Source: Entomomonas sp945283395
Lineage (GTDB): Bacteria > Pseudomonadota > Gammaproteobacteria > Pseudomonadales > Pseudomonadaceae
Assembly (NCBI GenBank): GCA_946480835.1
Contig: CAMLLC010000013.1
Location: 1-64,000, forward strand
Reading direction: 5' to 3'
DNA: 64,000 nt
Each line of letters begins with the position of its first letter. The first letter of the stretch is position 1. A model generated the notes under the pieces. That model did no database searches. It was given only the letters and a program-made list of their open reading frames with translations, and was not told the DNA's origin. Made by a program: the position numbers and the translations under genes. Positions 46,758 to 56,645 of this stretch are shown one piece after another.

Positions 46758-47141
46758 ATGAGTAAGCAAGTTATTAAAACAGATCAAGCGCCAGCAGCTA
46801 TTGGCACCTATTCACAAGCAATTAAGGTTGGCAATACCGTTTATTTATCAGGACAAATTCCACTTAATCCTACAACGATGCAGTTAGTGTCAGATGGTTT
46901 CGAAGCCCAAACAAGGCAAGTATTTGAGAATCTCAAAGCAGTAGCAGAAGCAGCTGGTGGTGGGCTACAAGATATAGTAAAACTTAATATTTATTTAACT
47001 GATTTAGCCAATTTTGCTAAGGTTAATGAGGTGATGGCAAGTTATTTTAAAGCACCTTATCCTGCCCGAGCAGCTGTGGGAATTAATGCATTACCCAAAG
47101 ATTCGTTAGTAGAAATGGATGCCGTTTTAATATTGGGATGA
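46758..47141 (+). CDS. ridA: Reactive enamine/imine deaminase RidA
   Basis: RidA hydrolyses reactive enamine and imine intermediates such as 2-aminoacrylate released by PLP-dependent enzymes. The 127 residues form a complete YjgF/YER057c/UK114 domain: IGTYSQAIKVGNTVYLSGQIPL near residue 15, YPARAAVGI with the catalytic arginine near residue 105, and VEMDAVLI at the end. GAGG lies upstream. It follows spoT by 21 bases, as in Pseudomonas. Confidence 0.97.
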   Translation: MSKQVIKTDQAPAAIGTYSQAIKVGNTVYLSGQIPLNPTTMQLVSDGFEAQTRQVFENLKAVAEAAGGGLQDIVKLNIYLTDLANFAKVNEVMASYFKAPYPARAAVGINALPKDSLVEMDAVLILG

Positions 47142-47169
47142 TCTTCAGTAATTTTTTAAGGATATAATT

Positions 47170-48075
47170 ATGACCCTCACAGAACTTCGTTATATTGTGG
47201 TGTTGGCTCAGGAAAAGCATTTTGGTAAAGCGGCGGAACGCTGTCATGTAAGTCAACCTACTTTGTCGGTTGGTATAAAGAAGTTAGAAAAAGAGTTGGG
47301 GGTTTATATTTTTGAACGTAGTAAAAACTCGGTACGGTTAACACCTATAGGTGAAACTATTGTAGAACAAGCACAAAGGGTCTTGCAGCAGACTCAAACT
47401 ATTCGTGAATTGGCAAAGGTTGGTAAAGATCAACTAGCAGCGCCTCTTAGAGTAGGGGCTATTTATACCATAGGGCCTTATTTATTTCCGCATCTTATAC
47501 CTGAGTTACATAAAGTTGCTCCAGAAATGCCTCTTTATATTGAGGAAAATTTTACTCATGTACTAAAGGAAAAATTACGTTCGGGTGATCTAGATGCAAT
47601 TATTGTGGCATTACCTTTTAGTGAACCTGATATTGTCGCCAAGCCGCTTTATAAAGAACATTTTGATGTTTTATTGCCTGCAGGGCATCCTTGGACTAGT
47701 AAGAAGTCAATTAGTGCCGATGATCTAGATAATAGAAATCTTCTATTATTAGGAGAAGGCCATTGTTTTAGAGATCAGGTGTTAGAAGCTTGTCCTACCG
47801 TCAAAGCGGATACTCATACAGAATTTACTACCATTGAATCAACTTCATTAGAAACCATCAGGCATATGGTTGCCTCAGGGTTTGGTATTACTGTGTTACC
47901 TCATTCTGCTATACATAGCCCCTATTATGCAGAGGGAGTAGTGGCAGTAAGACCTTTTGCAGACCCTGTTCCTACCAGAACAGTAGCAATAGCTTGGCGG
48001 ATGAGTTTTCCTCGCCCCAAGGCTATTGATATGCTGTCAGATGCAATTATGCTATCTACAAAAGATATTCTTTAA
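47170..48075 (+). CDS. oxyR: Hydrogen peroxide-responsive regulator OxyR
   Basis: LysR-type regulator that senses peroxide by disulfide formation and activates catalase and peroxiredoxin genes. The 301 residues start MTLTELRYIVVLAQEKHFGKAAERCHVSQPTLSVGIKKLE (winged HTH). The redox pair is at Cys199 (GEGHCFRDQVL) and Cys208 (LEACP), the same numbering as in E. coli OxyR, which makes the call firm. It lies next to recG as in P. aeruginosa. bcp in this window is a plausible target, but no OxyR site was identified. Confidence 0.96.
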   Translation: MTLTELRYIVVLAQEKHFGKAAERCHVSQPTLSVGIKKLEKELGVYIFERSKNSVRLTPIGETIVEQAQRVLQQTQTIRELAKVGKDQLAAPLRVGAIYTIGPYLFPHLIPELHKVAPEMPLYIEENFTHVLKEKLRSGDLDAIIVALPFSEPDIVAKPLYKEHFDVLLPAGHPWTSKKSISADDLDNRNLLLLGEGHCFRDQVLEACPTVKADTHTEFTTIESTSLETIRHMVASGFGITVLPHSAIHSPYYAEGVVAVRPFADPVPTRTVAIAWRMSFPRPKAIDMLSDAIMLSTKDIL

Positions 48076-48086
48076 TTTTTATTGTT

Positions 48087-50162
48087 ATGGCTAATTTGGC
48101 AGCAACGCCTATTACTCATCTAAAGGGGGTAGGTAGTGCCTTAGCAGAAAAATTAGCAAAAATATCAATTCATACTGTTCAAGATTTATTATTTCATCTA
48201 CCTATTCGTTATCAAGATCGGACTCATATCTCGCCAATAGGCTCTTTGTTCGTGGGGCAAGATGCGGTAATAGAGGGACGAGTAGTGAGCTCAGGGATTA
48301 TCAAGGGGCGTAGACGAAGCCTATTAGTCAAATTGCAAGATGGTAGCGGTTTGATAGGGTTACGGTTTTATTATTTTAATCAAGGGCAACGGAACATGTT
48401 TAAACAAGGTGCTATAGTCCGTTGTTTTGGTGATGTGCGATTAGGGGCTTCGGGCCTAGAAATATATCATCCAGAATGTCGTATTTTAGCGGAAAATAAG
48501 CTAATTCTAGTTGAACAAAATTTAACGCCTATTTATCCTACAACAGAAGGATTAACTCAATCTAAACTAAGACAACTAGTTGGACAGGCACTCTTAGGCT
48601 TAACTAGTATAAGTCTGCCTGATTATTTACCGTTAACTATTAGAGAACAATATCAATTAGGTAATTTGCTTGAGGCAATAACTTATTTGCATAATCCACC
48701 GCCTGATGCTAATAACCAATTACTTTTAGACAGAAAACACTGGTCTCAGCAGCGGTTAATTTTTGAAGAGTTAGTAACTCAGCAGCTATCATTACAAAAA
48801 TTAAGGGAACAAATAAGATCACAAATTGCTCCGTTATTAGCTGAATCTAAGCAATTAGTTAGCCGTTTTTTAGCAAATTTACCTTTTAAATTGACTAAGG
48901 CTCAACAGAATGTCGCTCGAGAAATAAGCTATGATTTATCTCAACCGATACCTATGCTTAGATTGGTGCAAGGAGATGTAGGCGCTGGTAAAACATTGGT
49001 AGCAGCCTTAGCTGCTTTGCAGGCCATCGAAGCTGGTTACCAAGTGGCATTAATGGCTCCGACAGAGATATTAGCAGAACAGCATTTTAGTAATTTTCAA
49101 CGTTGGTTTCAGCCATTAGGTATAAAGGTAGAATGGTTGGCAGGTAAGCTTAAAGGCAAGGTTAGACAAGACGCTCTAAAAAATATAGCAGATAGTGCCA
49201 TGATGGTAATAGGTACTCATGCATTATTTCAACAAGAGGTGCTGTTTAGAAATTTAGCACTTATTATTATAGATGAACAGCATAGGTTTGGAGTTGAACA
49301 AAGATTAGCCTTAAGGGATAAAGGGGTAGTAGCTAGATCTATACCTCATCAATTAGGGATGACTGCTACACCTATTCCAAGAACTTTGGCTATGAGTATC
49401 TATGCTGATTTAGATACTTCCATACTGGATGAGTTACCGCCTGGGCGCACGCCTGTTATTACTAAAGTTATAGCAGATAGCCGCAGATTAGAGGTTATAA
49501 ATCGAGTTAGACAAGCTTGTTTACAAGGTCGTCAAGCCTATTGGGTATGTACCCTTATAGAGGAATCTGAGGAGCTAACTTGTCAAGCAGCTGAAACTAC
49601 CTTTGTGGAATTATCAGAAGCATTAGCTGAGTTGGAAGTAGGCCTCATTCATGGGCGTATGAAAGCCAATGAAAAAGCTAATTTAATGGAACAGTTTAAA
49701 CGAGGCGCATTACAATTATTGGTAGCAACAACTGTAATTGAAGTAGGGGTAGATGTTCCTAACGCCAGTTTAATGATAATAGAAAATCCAGAACGATTAG
49801 GCTTAGCGCAGTTGCACCAATTAAGGGGGCGAGTAGGCAGAGGAACTGCTGATAGTTATTGTTTACTTCTTTATCATGCTCCTTTATCTTATATAGCCCA
49901 ACAACGTTTAATGATAATGAAAGAAACCTCAGATGGATTTGTGATTGCTGAAAAAGACCTAGAGATTAGAGGCCCCGGAGAGGTTTTGGGAACACGTCAA
50001 ACTGGGCTATTACAATTTAAGGTAGCCGACCTAATGAGAGACAATATGTTATTACCTCAAGTTAGAGCGGCAGCTCAACAAATAGTTAGCCATTATCCGC
50101 AGATCATAGATCCCTTAGTTAGGAGATGGCTTGTAGATAGACAGCAATATGGTCAGGTTTAA
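48087..50162 (+). CDS. recG: ATP-dependent DNA helicase RecG
   Basis: Branched-DNA translocase that regresses stalled forks and processes recombination intermediates. The 691 residues have the N-terminal wedge/OB domain (residues about 55-150, HISPIGSLFVGQDAVIEGRV), Walker A QGDVGAGKTLVA near 297, Walker B IIDEQHRFG near 396, and the motifs GMTATPIPRTLA and GRVGRG of the helicase core. The start MANLAATPITHLKGVG has a poor ribosome binding site and sits 11 bases after oxyR. Its stop directly abuts the stop of the convergent yrdA-like gene, with no bases between. Confidence 0.97.
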   Translation: MANLAATPITHLKGVGSALAEKLAKISIHTVQDLLFHLPIRYQDRTHISPIGSLFVGQDAVIEGRVVSSGIIKGRRRSLLVKLQDGSGLIGLRFYYFNQGQRNMFKQGAIVRCFGDVRLGASGLEIYHPECRILAENKLILVEQNLTPIYPTTEGLTQSKLRQLVGQALLGLTSISLPDYLPLTIREQYQLGNLLEAITYLHNPPPDANNQLLLDRKHWSQQRLIFEELVTQQLSLQKLREQIRSQIAPLLAESKQLVSRFLANLPFKLTKAQQNVAREISYDLSQPIPMLRLVQGDVGAGKTLVAALAALQAIEAGYQVALMAPTEILAEQHFSNFQRWFQPLGIKVEWLAGKLKGKVRQDALKNIADSAMMVIGTHALFQQEVLFRNLALIIIDEQHRFGVEQRLALRDKGVVARSIPHQLGMTATPIPRTLAMSIYADLDTSILDELPPGRTPVITKVIADSRRLEVINRVRQACLQGRQAYWVCTLIEESEELTCQAAETTFVELSEALAELEVGLIHGRMKANEKANLMEQFKRGALQLLVATTVIEVGVDVPNASLMIIENPERLGLAQLHQLRGRVGRGTADSYCLLLYHAPLSYIAQQRLMIMKETSDGFVIAEKDLEIRGPGEVLGTRQTGLLQFKVADLMRDNMLLPQVRAAAQQIVSHYPQIIDPLVRRWLVDRQQYGQV

Positions 50163-50690
50163 TTACATATAAGTATTTTTTAGTTTAATATATTGTGCAC
50201 AGCCAGAAAGTAACATTTCTTTTTCACTTTCAATAAGTGGACGCACCTGTCTAGCAGGGTTTCCAACATATAGATAACCACTATTTAATTGTTTCCCAGG
50301 TGGTACGACACTGCCAGCTCCAACTATTACATCATGACCAATTACCACATTGTCTAAAATAACACTACCCATACCAATTAACACTCTGTCTCCAATAGTA
50401 CAACCATGTAATACTGCATTATGACCAACAGTAACATCTTCTCCTATAACGAGTGTGGCTTCTGGAGAGTGAGTTTCAGGATTAGTATGAGATACATGTA
50501 AAATACAACCATCTTGCATATTACTTCTGCGGCCTATACAGATTTTATGAACATCACCACGTATTACAGCATAAGGCCATACAGAACATTCATCACCTAA
50601 TTCGACATCACCTATGACAATAGCGGCTTCATCAATATATACTTCTTTGCCCAATATAGGGAATTTTCCTTGGTAGGAGCGAACAGACAT
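50163..50690 (-). CDS. Gamma-carbonic anhydrase-like protein
   Basis: A left-handed beta-helix hexapeptide-repeat protein of the YrdA/PaaY/CaiE group, similar to gamma-class carbonic anhydrases; the true substrate of such proteins is often unknown. The 175 residues show repeated hexapeptides (IGDVELGDECSVWPYAVIRGDV, ILHVSHTN, VTVGHNAVLHGCTIGDRVLIGMGSVI) with metal-ligand histidines in SHTN and VGHNAVLHG. Convergent and exactly abutting recG, so the two messages overlap in antisense unless terminated inside the coding regions. Confidence 0.9.
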   Translation of the reverse strand: MSVRSYQGKFPILGKEVYIDEAAIVIGDVELGDECSVWPYAVIRGDVHKICIGRRSNMQDGCILHVSHTNPETHSPEATLVIGEDVTVGHNAVLHGCTIGDRVLIGMGSVILDNVVIGHDVIVGAGSVVPPGKQLNSGYLYVGNPARQVRPLIESEKEMLLSGCAQYIKLKNTYM

Positions 50691-50797
50691 AAAAACTCCA
50701 CTATAATAAATTAGCTTTACTTATTATATTACTTTTTTGGTACAAGCAATATATATATTTTTAGACTATCATCATTTTAGTTATAAAAGAATAACGA

Positions 50798-51427
50798 CTA
50801 TCTTATATTTAACCAATACGCAGGATAGCCTAATAATTCTCTACTTACAGCATAAAAATCTATGAGGGAGACAAATGAAGTAGAACCAGAGCCTATTTGT
50901 TTAATACCTACTTTTCTAAAAGCTAATTTAATTCGTGCTATATGGTAGTATTGAGAAATAATAATAACAGTTTGCAGTTGATGTAGTTGCATATAGTTAT
51001 AGGTATTTTGAGCCGTTGCTCTAGTATTATAACCTTTATTATCTTTAACTATAGCCTGTTTAGAAATACCTCGCTTAATTAGAAAATTTTCCATTGCCAA
51101 CGATTCATCATAACCTTGTTTCCCTATACCACCACTTACCATAATAAGCGGAGCGTAGCCTTGTTGGTAAACCTCTATTGCTTTATTTAGGCGAGCGGTA
51201 AGGCCAGGACTAGGAACTCCTTCGGATGAAACAGCTGTTCCTAACACCACTATTAAATCCGCTTTGACAAGGTGATCTTTGAGGCCAGATAAAACAATGG
51301 TTAGCATAAAGATCAGATAGCTTATTATAAAAATCAAAATAGAATAAATAAATTTCTTTTTAGTGTAAATAATCCATTTCATAGTGAATAGCAAAAATAT
51401 AGATAAAGTGGTTATAAATGATAGCAT
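50798..51427 (-). CDS. DUF218/YdcF-like membrane protein
   Basis: A DUF218 (YdcF/SanA-type) protein. The 209 residues have one or two N-terminal membrane segments (about 1-18 and 28-48). The DUF218 domain follows: LIVVLGTAVSSEGVPSPGLTARLNKAIEVYQQG near 60, LIMVSGGIGKQGYDESLAMENFLIKRG near 93, NTRATAQNTYNY near 133 and ISQYYHIARI near 157. Family members are linked to envelope integrity or bind S-adenosylmethionine in some cases; no firm role is known. The start may be at 51427 or at the ATG at 51382 (MKWIIYTKKK); neither has a strong ribosome binding site. Confidence 0.8.
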   Translation of the reverse strand: MLSFITTLSIFLLFTMKWIIYTKKKFIYSILIFIISYLIFMLTIVLSGLKDHLVKADLIVVLGTAVSSEGVPSPGLTARLNKAIEVYQQGYAPLIMVSGGIGKQGYDESLAMENFLIKRGISKQAIVKDNKGYNTRATAQNTYNYMQLHQLQTVIIISQYYHIARIKLAFRKVGIKQIGSGSTSFVSLIDFYAVSRELLGYPAYWLNIR

Positions 51428-51747
51428 ACAAAATTAGTGGTAATTTTAATAGGGATTTTGTAATATTCTTAGCTTACGCTATTCATGATAAATTAAAATT
51501 GCTACTGTTTAGCATAAGAATAGTAATATACATAAAGCTTAATACCTATCATCACTTGTTATATAAAATTTCTTATGGTTATGTTGATCATTGAATATAA
51601 CAGAAAATAAGCTTTAAATTGTGTAACCATACGAACTAAACATGGTATTTACTAATAAGTAAATATTATTAATATTAACAAAAAAGCTAACACTAAATTC
51701 ATGTTAATTTTAAGCCATTAATTAGTTATTTTTGAGGAGAAACAATT
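51428..51747. other. Divergent spacer upstream of the GabP-type permease
   Basis: A 320-base AT-rich region between the minus-strand DUF218 gene and the plus-strand permease. It must hold two divergent promoters, but none stands out. GAGGAG at 51734-51739 is the permease ribosome binding site. Confidence 0.35.
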
Positions 51748-53169
51748 TTGACTGAAAATAACAAAGTTACCCAAAATAATCATTATCATAATACCAATCT
51801 TAAAGGAGGTCTCAAATCTCGTCATTTAACCATGATGTCTATTGCTGGGGTAATTGGCGGAGCATTATTTGTTGGTTCTGGCAATGCAATTGCTACGGCA
51901 GGGCCTGCGGTCATTTTAGCTTACTTGGGAGGAGGTATTCTTGTTGTTTTAGTGATGCGTATGCTCGGAGAGATGGCAGTTGCACACCCTGATACAGGAT
52001 CATTTTCGACCTATGCAGATAGAGCTATTGGGCGCTGGGCTGGTTTTACAATTGGCTGGTTATATTGGTATTTTTGGGCGTTACTGATGGGCTGGGAGGC
52101 TTTTGTTGCAGGGAAAATTCTGAGTTCTTGGTTTCCCATGATTCCGGTTTGGGGATTCGCACTAATCGTTGCAGTTTCACTTATCATTGTGAATTTCATG
52201 AATGTACGAAGCTATGGGGAATTTGAATTTTGGTTTGCTTTAATTAAAGTAATTGCTATCGTATTATTTATCATCGTTGGTTGTTTGGCTATTTTTCACA
52301 TCTGGCCCTGGGGAACTGCTAGCGGACTATCTCAACTAACGGCTATGGGTGGTTTTATTCCAAATGGATGGCAAACGGTAGTGGTAGCTTTATTAGGGGT
52401 TATGTTCGCTTTTTTAGGTGCCGAAATAGTCACAGTAGCTGCCGCAGAGTCTGCTGATCCTAGCAAAGAAATTGTTAAAACAACTAAATCGGTAGTTTGG
52501 CGTATTTGTTTATTTTATGTAGGTTCTATTTTCATTGTCGTTGCATTAGTGCCTTGGAATGATCCTTTATTGAAAGATGCTACATGGGGTTCTTATAGGG
52601 TTACGTTAGAGGAATTGGGTATTCCTTACACAGGACTTATCGTTAATTTTATAGTATTAACCTCTGTTTGCAGTTGTTTTAACTCAGCTCTTTATACTTG
52701 TTCTCGAATGCTTTACTCTTTATCAAAAAGAGGCGATGCACACCGTATTATGCAAATAACAGGACAGAAGACCGGCACTCCTTTTGTAGGGGTACTTATT
52801 TCGAGTATTTTTACTTTTGTCGCTATATTTTTAGCAGCTTTTCAGTGGATGAATATTTATGATGTATTAATGCAAGCAACTGGAACTATCGCCTTGTTAG
52901 TATATTTAGCTATTGCTTTTTCCCAATTGAATATGCGCCGAAAATTAGAAGCGGAAGGTAGAGAAATTAAATTGAAAGTATGGCTCTTCCCTTGGTTAAC
53001 TTATGGAGTTATTGCTTTTATACTTCTCTCTTTTATAGTGATGTTGATTGAAGGCACTTATTTTTATGAGGTTGTTTATACTTGGATATTAGCTATTGTT
53101 ATTGTGATGATGGGTATTGTTGCACAACTATTTAATATAGGCACTAAGGGGTTGGCTAGCCAGCAATAA
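51748..53169 (+). CDS. APC-family amino acid permease, GabP/AAT type
   Basis: Proton-coupled amino acid importer of the AAT subfamily, most like gamma-aminobutyrate permease GabP; the substrate is not certain. The 473 residues form about 12 membrane helices. The signature SRHLTMMSIAGVIGGALFVGSG near 26 marks helix 1, GEMAVAHPDTGSFSTYADRAIG near 72, and the long conserved GAEIVTVAAAESADPSKEI near 224. A TTG start (51748) follows GAGGAG at seven to nine bases, which decides it. It lies convergent to terC with a hairpin between them. Confidence 0.85.
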   Translation: MTENNKVTQNNHYHNTNLKGGLKSRHLTMMSIAGVIGGALFVGSGNAIATAGPAVILAYLGGGILVVLVMRMLGEMAVAHPDTGSFSTYADRAIGRWAGFTIGWLYWYFWALLMGWEAFVAGKILSSWFPMIPVWGFALIVAVSLIIVNFMNVRSYGEFEFWFALIKVIAIVLFIIVGCLAIFHIWPWGTASGLSQLTAMGGFIPNGWQTVVVALLGVMFAFLGAEIVTVAAAESADPSKEIVKTTKSVVWRICLFYVGSIFIVVALVPWNDPLLKDATWGSYRVTLEELGIPYTGLIVNFIVLTSVCSCFNSALYTCSRMLYSLSKRGDAHRIMQITGQKTGTPFVGVLISSIFTFVAIFLAAFQWMNIYDVLMQATGTIALLVYLAIAFSQLNMRRKLEAEGREIKLKVWLFPWLTYGVIAFILLSFIVMLIEGTYFYEVVYTWILAIVIVMMGIVAQLFNIGTKGLASQQ

Positions 53170-53185
53170 AGTGCAAACTTTAGGA

Positions 53186-53209
53186 AAGCCCTATTAAAAT
53201 ATAGGGCTT
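53186..53209. terminator. Hairpin between convergent permease and terC
   Basis: AAGCCCTAT pairs perfectly with ATAGGGCTT around the loop TAAAAT. It stands between two convergent stops and probably ends both transcripts; T-runs on either side are short. Confidence 0.65.
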
Positions 53210-53219
53210 CTAAGAAAGG

Positions 53220-54242
53220 TTAATGCGGATTTTTCTTTGGAAAGATAAAACTAGCTAATATTCCAATAATTAAAACCCCTAGTACTACATACAGGCTGGC
53301 AATAGGCTTAATGTCATAGTCTATTTTCCAGACTTGGTTTGCCGCATTTAGTGCTAATTTAAATGCAATAAAAAATAACAGCGCAATGATAGCTTTCTCT
53401 AAATGAATAAGATAATGGCGTAATGTTTCTAATACAAAATAAAGCGTTCTTAATCCTAAAATAGCAAACATCATAGCAGAATAAACTATTAAAGGCTCTC
53501 GGCTTACAGCAATAATAGCAGGAACACTATCAAAGGCAAACATAACATCAGATAATTCAATTACTGCTAAGCATAAAAATAACGGTGTCGCATAAATAGC
53601 CCCTTTTTTTACATCGAATTGGAAGTTTTTATTATCTGCTTTTGCTAATTCTGCTAATACTTTTTTGCTACTGATGAAAAATTTATGACCTACAATTTTG
53701 GGATAAACTGGAAAGAAATGCCGTACTATTCTATTAGCAAAGTGGTTTGAATAATCAGTAACTTCTTCTTTATTCTCTTTTTTGTTAAGCATCATAATAG
53801 CCGTCCAAGCTACTATAATTGCAAATGCTATTTCAACCCAAGGACCAAGTGATAATAATTCTGTGCCAATAGCTACAAAGATTCCTCTGAAAATAATGGC
53901 ACCAATGACTCCTAAATAAAGTATTCGATGTCTATAAATCTCAGGTATTTTGAACCAAGAAAATATAGCCATCAAAACAAATAGATTATCTATTGACAGT
54001 ACTTTTTCGAGCGCATAACCTGTTAGAAAGAGGGTAGCTACCTCCGCATTGTGATGAATATAGAGAAAAACAGCAAAACTTAGCGAAATAGCTATCCAAA
54101 AGATTGACCATAATACTGCATTCTTAAGTCCTATAGGCTTATCGCTATGGTGTGCCAATAAATCTATTAATAAAGCAACAATAGCTAAAGTGATGAAAAC
54201 AGTAACTGTCTCAATTGGAAATCCTATGTTGGTTTGTGTCAT
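53220..54242 (-). CDS. TerC/Alx family integral membrane protein
   Basis: TerC-family inner-membrane protein; Alx and TerC relatives export manganese or help metalate exported proteins. The 340 residues have about nine helices. The family core LEKVLSIDNLFVLMAIF near 83 carries the conserved acidic residue in the membrane, and a second is in VIELSDVMFAFDSVPAI near 228. Length and motifs place it with Alx (about 320 residues) rather than short TerC. The 169-base leader shows no recognisable yybP-ykoY manganese riboswitch. Confidence 0.9.
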   Translation of the reverse strand: MTQTNIGFPIETVTVFITLAIVALLIDLLAHHSDKPIGLKNAVLWSIFWIAISLSFAVFLYIHHNAEVATLFLTGYALEKVLSIDNLFVLMAIFSWFKIPEIYRHRILYLGVIGAIIFRGIFVAIGTELLSLGPWVEIAFAIIVAWTAIMMLNKKENKEEVTDYSNHFANRIVRHFFPVYPKIVGHKFFISSKKVLAELAKADNKNFQFDVKKGAIYATPLFLCLAVIELSDVMFAFDSVPAIIAVSREPLIVYSAMMFAILGLRTLYFVLETLRHYLIHLEKAIIALLFFIAFKLALNAANQVWKIDYDIKPIASLYVVLGVLIIGILASFIFPKKNPH

Positions 54243-54411
54243 GAATGTATAAAGCCTATAAATTATGATATTAAGTAAAATGGGGTCAATTATAAATTTA
54301 TAATAAGTTTTTAGCAGTCTATATATAGTATAGGATGTAAAAAAGATGTTATTTTTTACAAAAGATTATCTATCTGATACTGTATTAACCTAATTTATTA
54401 AATGGACATAA

Positions 54412-55899
54412 ATGACAAATGATATTCATGAAGGTTTCAATTTAATTCGAGAAAAGGTTTATAAAGTGACAATTAAACAACAGGATAATAAGCAAACAGA
54501 AGAGCAATTAAATAGGCATTTGAGCAATCGACATATTCAGCTTATTGCTATTGGTGGAGCTATAGGTACAGGTCTTTTTATGGGGTCAGGTAAAACTATC
54601 CATTTAGCAGGCTCGTCAATTTTATTAGTGTATATTATTATAGGTTTAATGTTATTTTTTGTAATGAGAGCGATGGGCGAACTACTGCTCTCTAACCTAA
54701 AATATAAGTCTTTTATAGATTTTACTACTGATTTACTAGGTCCTATGGCAGGGTTTTATATAGGTTGGACTTATTGGTTATGTTGGATAGTTACAGGTAT
54801 TGCTGATTTAGTAGCTATAGCTAGTTATGTACAATATTTTGCTCCCTACTTAGCACCTTGGATTCCAGCGGTCTTTTTTGTTTTATTTTTCTTATGCTTT
54901 AATCTATTGACTGTGAAATTATTTGGAGAGCTAGAGTTTTGGTTTGCTATTATCAAAGTAGTAGCTATTGTGGCTTTAATTATTGTCGGGCTAGGTTTTA
55001 TTGTTTATGGTTTTACTACTCCTTCGGGGATTAAGACTAGTCTTGCTAATATATGGAATGATGGTGGCTTTTTTCCTACAGGATTTACAGGATTTATTGC
55101 CGGTTTTCAGATAGCAGTATTTGCCTTCGTGGGCGTCGAACTAGTTGGTACTACAGCAGCAGAGGCACATAATCCAATCAAAACATTACCTAGGGCCATT
55201 AATGCTATTCCCATTCGGATTATCCTATTTTATGTGCTTTCATTAGCTGTTATTATGAGTGTAATGCCTTGGCGAGCAATCGACCCTAACCAAAGTCCAT
55301 TCATTAAATTGTTTACTTTTGCAGGAATACCTATTGCCGCTACTTTAGTCAATTTTGTAGTACTTACGTCGGCAGCTTCTTCTGCTAATAGTGGTATCTA
55401 TTCAACTAGTCGTATGTTATTTGGTTTAGCTCTTACTAGAAAAGCGCCTAAACTATTTGGCAAGTTATCAAGGACCGCCGTTCCCGCAACAGGTTTATTG
55501 TTTTCTTGTATTTGTTTATTACCAGCAGCTATCATCTTGTATTTTAATAATAAAGATATCATGCATGCGTTTACGCTGGTGACCACTATGTCTACTATTT
55601 TATTTATTTTTGTATGGGGATTAATAATCTGTTCTTACCTAGCTTATCGTTTAAAAAGACCGGCTTTGCACGCCTCATCTTCTTATAAGATGCCTTGGGG
55701 ATTATTAACCAGTGGGTTATGCTTAGTCTTTTTTGCAGCATTGTTAGTTGCGCTGGCATTCAAAGAAGATACCCGATTGGCACTTACCTATAGTCCCCTT
55801 TGGTTTATTTTGTTAGGTATTGCTTATTTATCTATTCCAAAGTCTATTAAAGCTAACTGGCATAGTTTAACGCAACAAGAATTCTCTGCTGAGGACTAG
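54412..55899 (+). CDS. cycA: D-serine/D-alanine/glycine transporter CycA
   Basis: Proton symporter for glycine, D-alanine and D-serine. The 495 residues align closely with E. coli CycA from LSNRHIQLIAIGGAIGTGLFMGSGKTI (near residue 37) through DLLGPMAGFYIGWTYWLCW, FVGVELVGTTAAEAHNP and ASSANSGIYSTSRMLFGLA; 12 helices are expected. The N-terminal 18 residues before a GTG at 54466 (preceded by AAAAGG) are not conserved, so the true start could be that GTG. It is divergent from terC. Confidence 0.93.
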   Translation: MTNDIHEGFNLIREKVYKVTIKQQDNKQTEEQLNRHLSNRHIQLIAIGGAIGTGLFMGSGKTIHLAGSSILLVYIIIGLMLFFVMRAMGELLLSNLKYKSFIDFTTDLLGPMAGFYIGWTYWLCWIVTGIADLVAIASYVQYFAPYLAPWIPAVFFVLFFLCFNLLTVKLFGELEFWFAIIKVVAIVALIIVGLGFIVYGFTTPSGIKTSLANIWNDGGFFPTGFTGFIAGFQIAVFAFVGVELVGTTAAEAHNPIKTLPRAINAIPIRIILFYVLSLAVIMSVMPWRAIDPNQSPFIKLFTFAGIPIAATLVNFVVLTSAASSANSGIYSTSRMLFGLALTRKAPKLFGKLSRTAVPATGLLFSCICLLPAAIILYFNNKDIMHAFTLVTTMSTILFIFVWGLIICSYLAYRLKRPALHASSSYKMPWGLLTSGLCLVFFAALLVALAFKEDTRLALTYSPLWFILLGIAYLSIPKSIKANWHSLTQQEFSAED

Positions 55900-56193
55900 T
55901 ATGCTAGTTTAATATAGAGGCTTTTTAATTAGTATGCTAGCTATTGATTAAATAGTAGTTTATTAAATTGCTCAATAAGTTAACTAGGTATGATTATTAA
56001 CGATCTGGATATTTCAGGTAAGCTATTATAAAAAATTAGTGCTGCTTAGGAGTAATTGTTCTTATAACTTGTTTGCAATATCTTGTGAAACAGCCTTTAA
56101 CAACAAGTAAGTAGCTGATAGAATAGAGAATAGACAAAAGCACCTTGCTGCTAGACTTATCAATAAATATCATTTATAAACATAGCAGCTAAT
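55900..56193. other. Spacer after cycA
   Basis: About 290 AT-rich bases with no credible frame on either strand before the rpsI terminator. No cycA terminator is evident. Confidence 0.35.
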
Positions 56194-56219
56194 AAAAAAG
56201 CACCCTAAGGTGCTTTTTT
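56194..56219 (-). terminator. Rho-independent terminator after rpsI
   Basis: AAAAAAGCACC (56194-56204), loop CTAA, GGTGCTTTTTT (56209-56219): a perfect stem flanked by A and T runs, so it works in both directions. It lies 21 bases beyond the rpsI stop and ends the rplM-rpsI operon. Confidence 0.93.
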
Positions 56220-56240
56220 GTACGAATATAATAAAACCTA

Positions 56241-56630
56241 TTAACGTTTTGAGTATTGTGGACGTTTACGTGCTTTACGTAGACCCACTTTCTTACGTTC
56301 CACTTCACGAGCGTCACGAGTTACATAACCCGCTTTGCGTAATGCGCTACGTAAGGTTTCATCATAGTCAATTAATGCCCGGGTGATACCATGACGAATA
56401 GCTCCAGCTTGACCGCTTACACCACCACCTTGAACAGTTACATAAATATCAAAGTTTTCGGTGTTTTCAGTAAGCTCTAAAGGTTGGCGAACAACCATAC
56501 GAGCAGTTTCGCGACCAAAGAAATTATCTAAGTCACGATTATTGATAGAAATTTTACCAGTGCCTTTGCGTAAAAATACACGTGCAATGGCAGTTTTGCG
56601 ACGACCTGTACCGTAGTTTTGAGCTGACAT
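56241..56630 (-). CDS. rpsI: 30S ribosomal protein S9
   Basis: S9 contacts the P-site tRNA with its basic C-terminal tail. The start is MSAQNYGTGRRKTAIARV, 129 residues, with AGGA six bases upstream; the frame extends two codons further to a TTG that is less likely. The C-terminus KARKRPQYSKR is the conserved tRNA-contacting tail. The stop of rplM lies 15 bases before it, giving the usual rplM-rpsI operon. Confidence 0.97.
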   Translation of the reverse strand: MSAQNYGTGRRKTAIARVFLRKGTGKISINNRDLDNFFGRETARMVVRQPLELTENTENFDIYVTVQGGGVSGQAGAIRHGITRALIDYDETLRSALRKAGYVTRDAREVERKKVGLRKARKRPQYSKR

Positions 56631-56645
56631 AATCAATCCTGCCTA

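Noticed and set aside
54243..54411. A yybP-ykoY manganese riboswitch before terC
   Set aside because: The leader is short and AT-rich with none of the conserved GC-rich helices of that class.
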